From: an uncultured Campylobacter sp. | GTDB lineage: Bacteria > Campylobacterota > Campylobacteria > Campylobacterales > Campylobacteraceae | NCBI GenBank assembly: GCA_949294425.1 | Contig: CASFHJ010000140.1 | Coordinates: 1-6,413, forward strand | DNA: 6,413 bases | Reading direction: 5' to 3' | Shown: in pieces, positions 5,371-6,413 of the stretch | How the letters are laid out: each line of letters begins with the position of its first letter | Position numbering within the stretch: the first letter of the stretch is position 1 | Position numbers and translations under genes: made by a program | Notes under the pieces: model-generated | What the model saw: only the letters and a program-made list of their open reading frames with translations | What the model was told of the DNA's origin: nothing | Databases searched by the model: none

Positions 5371-6366
5371 TTAGAGTAAATTTAAAATTTTATTAGAGTA
5401 GTAAAATTTACCACCCCTCATAAAGGCATCTTCATCAACAGCTGAAGAAAGCTTATAAACCTTTACATTTTCTAAATTTAAATCACTTTTAATCAAATAA
5501 CCTGTTTTTTCAAACACATACAAGTGTTCGTTAAATATATCGCTTTCATTATAAACCGCAAATTTAAATTTTTTCTCTAAAAGTTTATTTAATTTAAAAT
5601 CTGCCTTTATAATGTTACCATTCTTAGCAAATATAAAAATATTTTCATCAGAAACAAGCACAGATCTAATTTCCTCTATCAATGAAAAATTTTCATTCCC
5701 ATCAACTACTACTACTCTATTTGGACTTGCTGCTATCATCTTATCTTGTATGATTTTAAGATAGATAATATTATTAAAAAACTCACCATTGCTAATTATT
5801 ACTGATCTTGTTATCTTTAATGTAGCTAAATCAAGAATATTTAACTTACCATCTAAGCTAGGAAAAACAAGTATATTTGTTAAAAAAAGTGGGCTTGCAA
5901 CCCTGCTGTCTTGAGCTGGAGCTGCGGTTAGTGTTTGAGAGAATTTTATACCTAAACTTCTATTTGCAAACACCATAGTGTTATCTGCTAAAACTAAGGC
6001 TAAATCATCTCCACTGAGCGCTACAGATAAGACAGCTGCTTTAAATTTGTAAGAATAAAGTTCTTGAGAATTTTGATCTAATATCTTTAAATTTCCTAAC
6101 TCATCAGCTATTACAAGTTCTTCATTATCGTGTTTTATGATATTAAAATTTTTTTCTAGCTTAAAATTTTGTATGAGTCCATTCTCATCAAAAACCTCTC
6201 CGTTTTTAAGAACTAAAAAATTATCGCTAGAAAATTTTATAGAAGATTTTAAGGTAGAATCATAGCTGAGTCTCAATTCTACGTTATCTGGCTGAAAATA
6301 TTGTCTCTTAGTACCACAGGAACTAAAAAAAAATAAGAGAAAAAATAAGACAAAAATTTTACTCAT
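5371..6366 (-). CDS. Lipoprotein with predicted beta-propeller repeats (BamB-like)
   Basis: The 331-residue protein starts with Lys3, a very hydrophobic stretch (4-14) and FSSC, a lipobox with Cys17 as the lipidated residue after signal peptidase II cleavage. Gly18 at +2 has no inner-membrane retention Asp, so outer-membrane anchoring is plausible. The mature part is mostly short beta-strands with recurring G-x-[LI]-x-I/K-x-D units: DELGNLKILD (88-97), LDGKLNILDL (171-180), KNGNIIKADF (248-257) and KTGYLIKSDL (287-296). This pattern resembles PQQ-like/WD-type propeller blades, and the segment with ASPLF...LDGKLNILDL is reminiscent of BamB of the outer-membrane assembly machine. BamB proteins are usually somewhat longer (about 380-400 residues) and identity is weak, so BamB is only a suggestion and no symbol is given. 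AAGG lies eight bases before the ATG. The gene overlaps the preceding frame by eight bases. Confidence 0.85.
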   Translation of the reverse strand: MSKIFVLFFLLFFFSSCGTKRQYFQPDNVELRLSYDSTLKSSIKFSSDNFLVLKNGEVFDENGLIQNFKLEKNFNIIKHDNEELVIADELGNLKILDQNSQELYSYKFKAAVLSVALSGDDLALVLADNTMVFANRSLGIKFSQTLTAAPAQDSRVASPLFLTNILVFPSLDGKLNILDLATLKITRSVIISNGEFFNNIIYLKIIQDKMIAASPNRVVVVDGNENFSLIEEIRSVLVSDENIFIFAKNGNIIKADFKLNKLLEKKFKFAVYNESDIFNEHLYVFEKTGYLIKSDLNLENVKVYKLSSAVDEDAFMRGGKFYYSNKILNLL

Positions 6367-6413
6367 TTTTTTTGCCTTGATAATGCTTAAGATTATCAGC
6401 TATTTGTTTTAAT
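6359..6413 (-). CDS. C-terminal tail of an upstream gene (partial)
   Basis: Of the three minus-strand frames entering from the window edge, only one stays open. It encodes the 17-residue end LKQIADNLKHYQGKKNE before TAA at 6359-6361. The other two frames stop at once or after a few codons. The stop lies inside the start of the lipoprotein gene (AATGAGTAA), giving an 8-base overlap, which suggests same-operon translation coupling. Too little is visible to name the protein. The residue mix looks like a short soluble protein end. Confidence 0.6.
   Translation of the reverse strand, partial: LKQIADNLKHYQGKKNE

Overview
The window reads as part of the chromosome of a low-GC Campylobacter, probably a relative of the C. 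jejuni/C. upsaliensis/C. helveticus side of the genus. This rests on four things: the 16S rRNA tail followed by tRNA-Ala(TGC) and tRNA-Ile(GAT), the very AT-rich spacers with T-rich promoters, the adjacent order coaX-mqo-pyk that I recall from C. jejuni, and the character of the proteins. Species cannot be fixed from this stretch.

Layout. (1) Positions 1-322, plus strand: the last ~45 bases of a 16S rRNA gene, including the anti-Shine-Dalgarno core, then an AT-rich spacer with a 9-bp inverted repeat, then tRNA-Ala and tRNA-Ile, both with encoded CCA ends. A 23S gene would normally follow. None does, and the strand switches about 1.5 kb later, so this 16S copy looks unlinked from 23S-5S. (2) Positions about 398-1863, plus strand: three consecutive decayed genes. 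They are a LysE/RhtB-type exporter broken by three single-base losses, a short unrecognised gene with two in-frame stops, and a small secreted Cys-containing protein broken by a frameshift in its signal peptide and one in-frame stop. Promoter-like sequences remain before the second and third. (3) Positions 1896-6413, minus strand: a tight, intact operon. Read in its own direction it carries the tail of an unidentified upstream gene, a lipoprotein with a predicted beta-propeller (BamB-like), type III pantothenate kinase (coaX), a malate:quinone-oxidoreductase-type flavoprotein (mqo) and pyruvate kinase (pyk). Gaps range from an 8-nt overlap to 28 nt, and no internal promoter or terminator is evident. 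The operon promoter lies beyond position 6413.

Together, Mqo and Pyk act around the malate/oxaloacetate/PEP/pyruvate node, and CoaX starts CoA synthesis. The lipoprotein is an envelope protein with no obvious metabolic link. No mobile element, CRISPR array or new defence-like system was found. The most notable points are the apparently split rRNA operon and the run of three pseudogenes at the breakpoint.
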